NCBI GenBank assembly: GCA_051659505.1
Contig: JBOFOQ010000002.1
Location: 1-5,741 of the forward strand
DNA: 5,741 bases
Source: JAGNZR01 sp051659505
Lineage (GTDB): Bacteria; Fusobacteriota; Fusobacteriia; Fusobacteriales; Fusobacteriaceae
Direction of reading: 5' to 3'
The translations under genes were made by a program, and so were the position numbers. The notes beneath the pieces were generated by a model. That model saw only the letters and a program-made list of their open reading frames with translations, ran no database searches and was not told the DNA's origin. Of this stretch, positions 5,297 to 5,741 are shown one piece after another. How positions within the stretch are numbered: position 1 is the first letter of the stretch; each line of letters starts with the position of its first letter.

Positions 5297-5400
5297 GAAA
5301 AGTAAGATAATAAAAAATTCGCTTCGCTTGAGCGACCTGTCGGCGAAACACTTCATATCGCCAACGGCTCTGCGCGTTGGTAAAAATCTTTTTTACTTTC
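5297..5400. repeat. GC-rich multi-hairpin element, possible dispersed repeat or structured RNA
   Basis: Bases 5318-5380 are about 58% GC in a region near 25%. They contain a chain of hairpins: TCGC/GCGA (5324-5335, loop TTGA), CGAC/GTCG (5333-5342), GGCGA/TCGCC (5342-5346 with 5358-5362) and CCAACG/CGTTGG (5361-5366 with 5375-5380). Some share bases and so compete. AT-rich arms GAAAAGTAA (5297-5305) and TTACTTTC (5393-5400) could close the whole structure with one bulge. T-rich runs lie on the outer side of both strands, so it may also terminate transcription. A 61-codon minus-strand frame crosses it but has no ribosome binding site and looks spurious. The sharp composition shift suggests a short mobile repeat or a conserved RNA; its identity is not recognised. 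Confidence 0.55.
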
Positions 5401-5476
5401 ACTAAGTATGTTGACATTGCTTAAATGTAGTAACTTATCCACAGTTTTTTAGGCAATATAATTTCCTTAAGCGTAA

Positions 5477-5503
5477 AAAAGCCCACTTATAATGTGGGCT
5501 TTT
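5477..5503. terminator. Bidirectional intrinsic terminator
   Basis: AAAAGCCCAC (5477-5486) pairs perfectly with GTGGGCTTTT (5494-5503) around a TTATAAT loop. There are four T after the GC stem on the plus strand and six T (complement of 5475-5480) on the minus strand. On the plus strand it would end transcription of the acetyltransferase gene about 190 bases upstream. The minus-strand version, with the longer T run, would stop transcription coming from the right. Confidence 0.85.
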
Positions 5504-5602
5504 GTTAAAATGCGCTTGACTTAGCATTTATTTCAAGTTTATCAAAATTATTTTCTATACAAAGTATCTCTATAATAAGTATGATATTACCGAGAAGAGA
5601 TG

Positions 5603-5741
5603 GTAAGCGTCAAAGAATATCCGACTAGAATGCCAATATTTTTTTAGCTAAAATATAAAGTATAAAAACTTGAATATGGAGGCTAACTATGTTAATTGAA
5701 CAAAGTGAAATAAATTGGGATGAAATTCTAGAAAAATTTGA
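5603..5741 (+). mobile_element. IS66-family insertion sequence, left end (runs off the right edge)
   Basis: GTAAGCGTCAAAGAATATCC from 5603 matches the typical IS66 terminal inverted repeat, which begins GTAAGCG. An ORF with a good ribosome binding site starts 86 bases further in, as expected for the first gene of an IS66 element. IS66 makes 8-bp target duplications, so AAGAGATG (5595-5602) should reappear just beyond the other end, outside this window. Confidence 0.68.
5689..5741 (+). CDS. IS66-family accessory protein TnpA-like, first 17 codons (partial)
   Basis: ATG at 5689 follows GGAGG at 5678-5682 by six bases. The visible peptide is MLIEQSEINWDEILEKF, cut by the window edge. The W-x-E-I-x-x-F pattern near the N-terminus fits the small IS66 OrfA/TnpA proteins of Firmicutes, in which a helix-turn-helix (typically ...FCxENxI...) follows. 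The call depends mostly on the IS66-like terminus at 5603, because 17 residues are too few on their own. Confidence 0.55.
   Translation, partial: MLIEQSEINWDEILEKF

Noticed and set aside
5232..5417. 61-codon minus-strand ORF across the GC-rich element
   Set aside because: No ribosome binding site was seen, it overlaps the acetyltransferase 3' end, and its composition is explained by the hairpin repeat.
5411..5440. TTGACA at 5411-5416 as a promoter after the acetyltransferase
   Set aside because: There is no -10 at proper spacing. The TATAAT at 5457-5462 is about 40 bases away, and a terminator follows immediately with no gene to express.

Overview
The window is about 25% GC, uses AGA/ATA-type codons and has strong GGAGG ribosome binding sites. 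This fits a low-GC Firmicute of class Clostridia. Protein resemblances recalled from memory point towards Peptostreptococcaceae (the Clostridioides/Paraclostridium neighbourhood), but the species cannot be fixed from the sequence. Every family call here rests on motif recognition, since no search could be run.

Layout. Bases 1-137 are the end of an IS630-type insertion sequence whose transposase reads leftward off the window. It abuts the C-terminal part of a SpoIIE/PP2C-type phosphatase gene (138-875), which has therefore lost its N-terminal half. Bases 876-1391 form a regulatory region: a good promoter (1016-1044), a 37-codon leader ORF with a strong ribosome binding site (1084-1197), and two closely similar intrinsic terminators (1244-1273 and 1340-1369). 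Competing RNA pairings are visible that could switch the first terminator. This controls an ABC-F ATPase gene (1392-3293), of the class that includes ribosome-protecting antibiotic resistance factors. An unrecognised 151-residue protein follows (3412-3867).

The rest is a graveyard with some live genes. There is an IS3-family transposase remnant with an internal deletion (3910-4070). A MntR/DtxR-type metal regulator follows (4243-4701); it lacks a usable start codon and has an in-frame stop, yet still sits behind a perfect 26-base palindrome overlapping its -10 box. An intact GNAT acetyltransferase comes next (4820-5293). Then come a strikingly GC-rich multi-hairpin element (5318-5380, possible closing arms 5297-5400), a strong bidirectional terminator (5477-5503), and the left end of an IS66-type element with the first codons of its tnpA-like gene (5603-5741).

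How it fits together. The best candidate for interesting biology is the ABC-F leader, which looks like a translation-coupled attenuator that would sense ribosome-targeting drugs. Three different IS families in 5.7 kb, together with two or three broken genes, mark this as a fluid accessory stretch.
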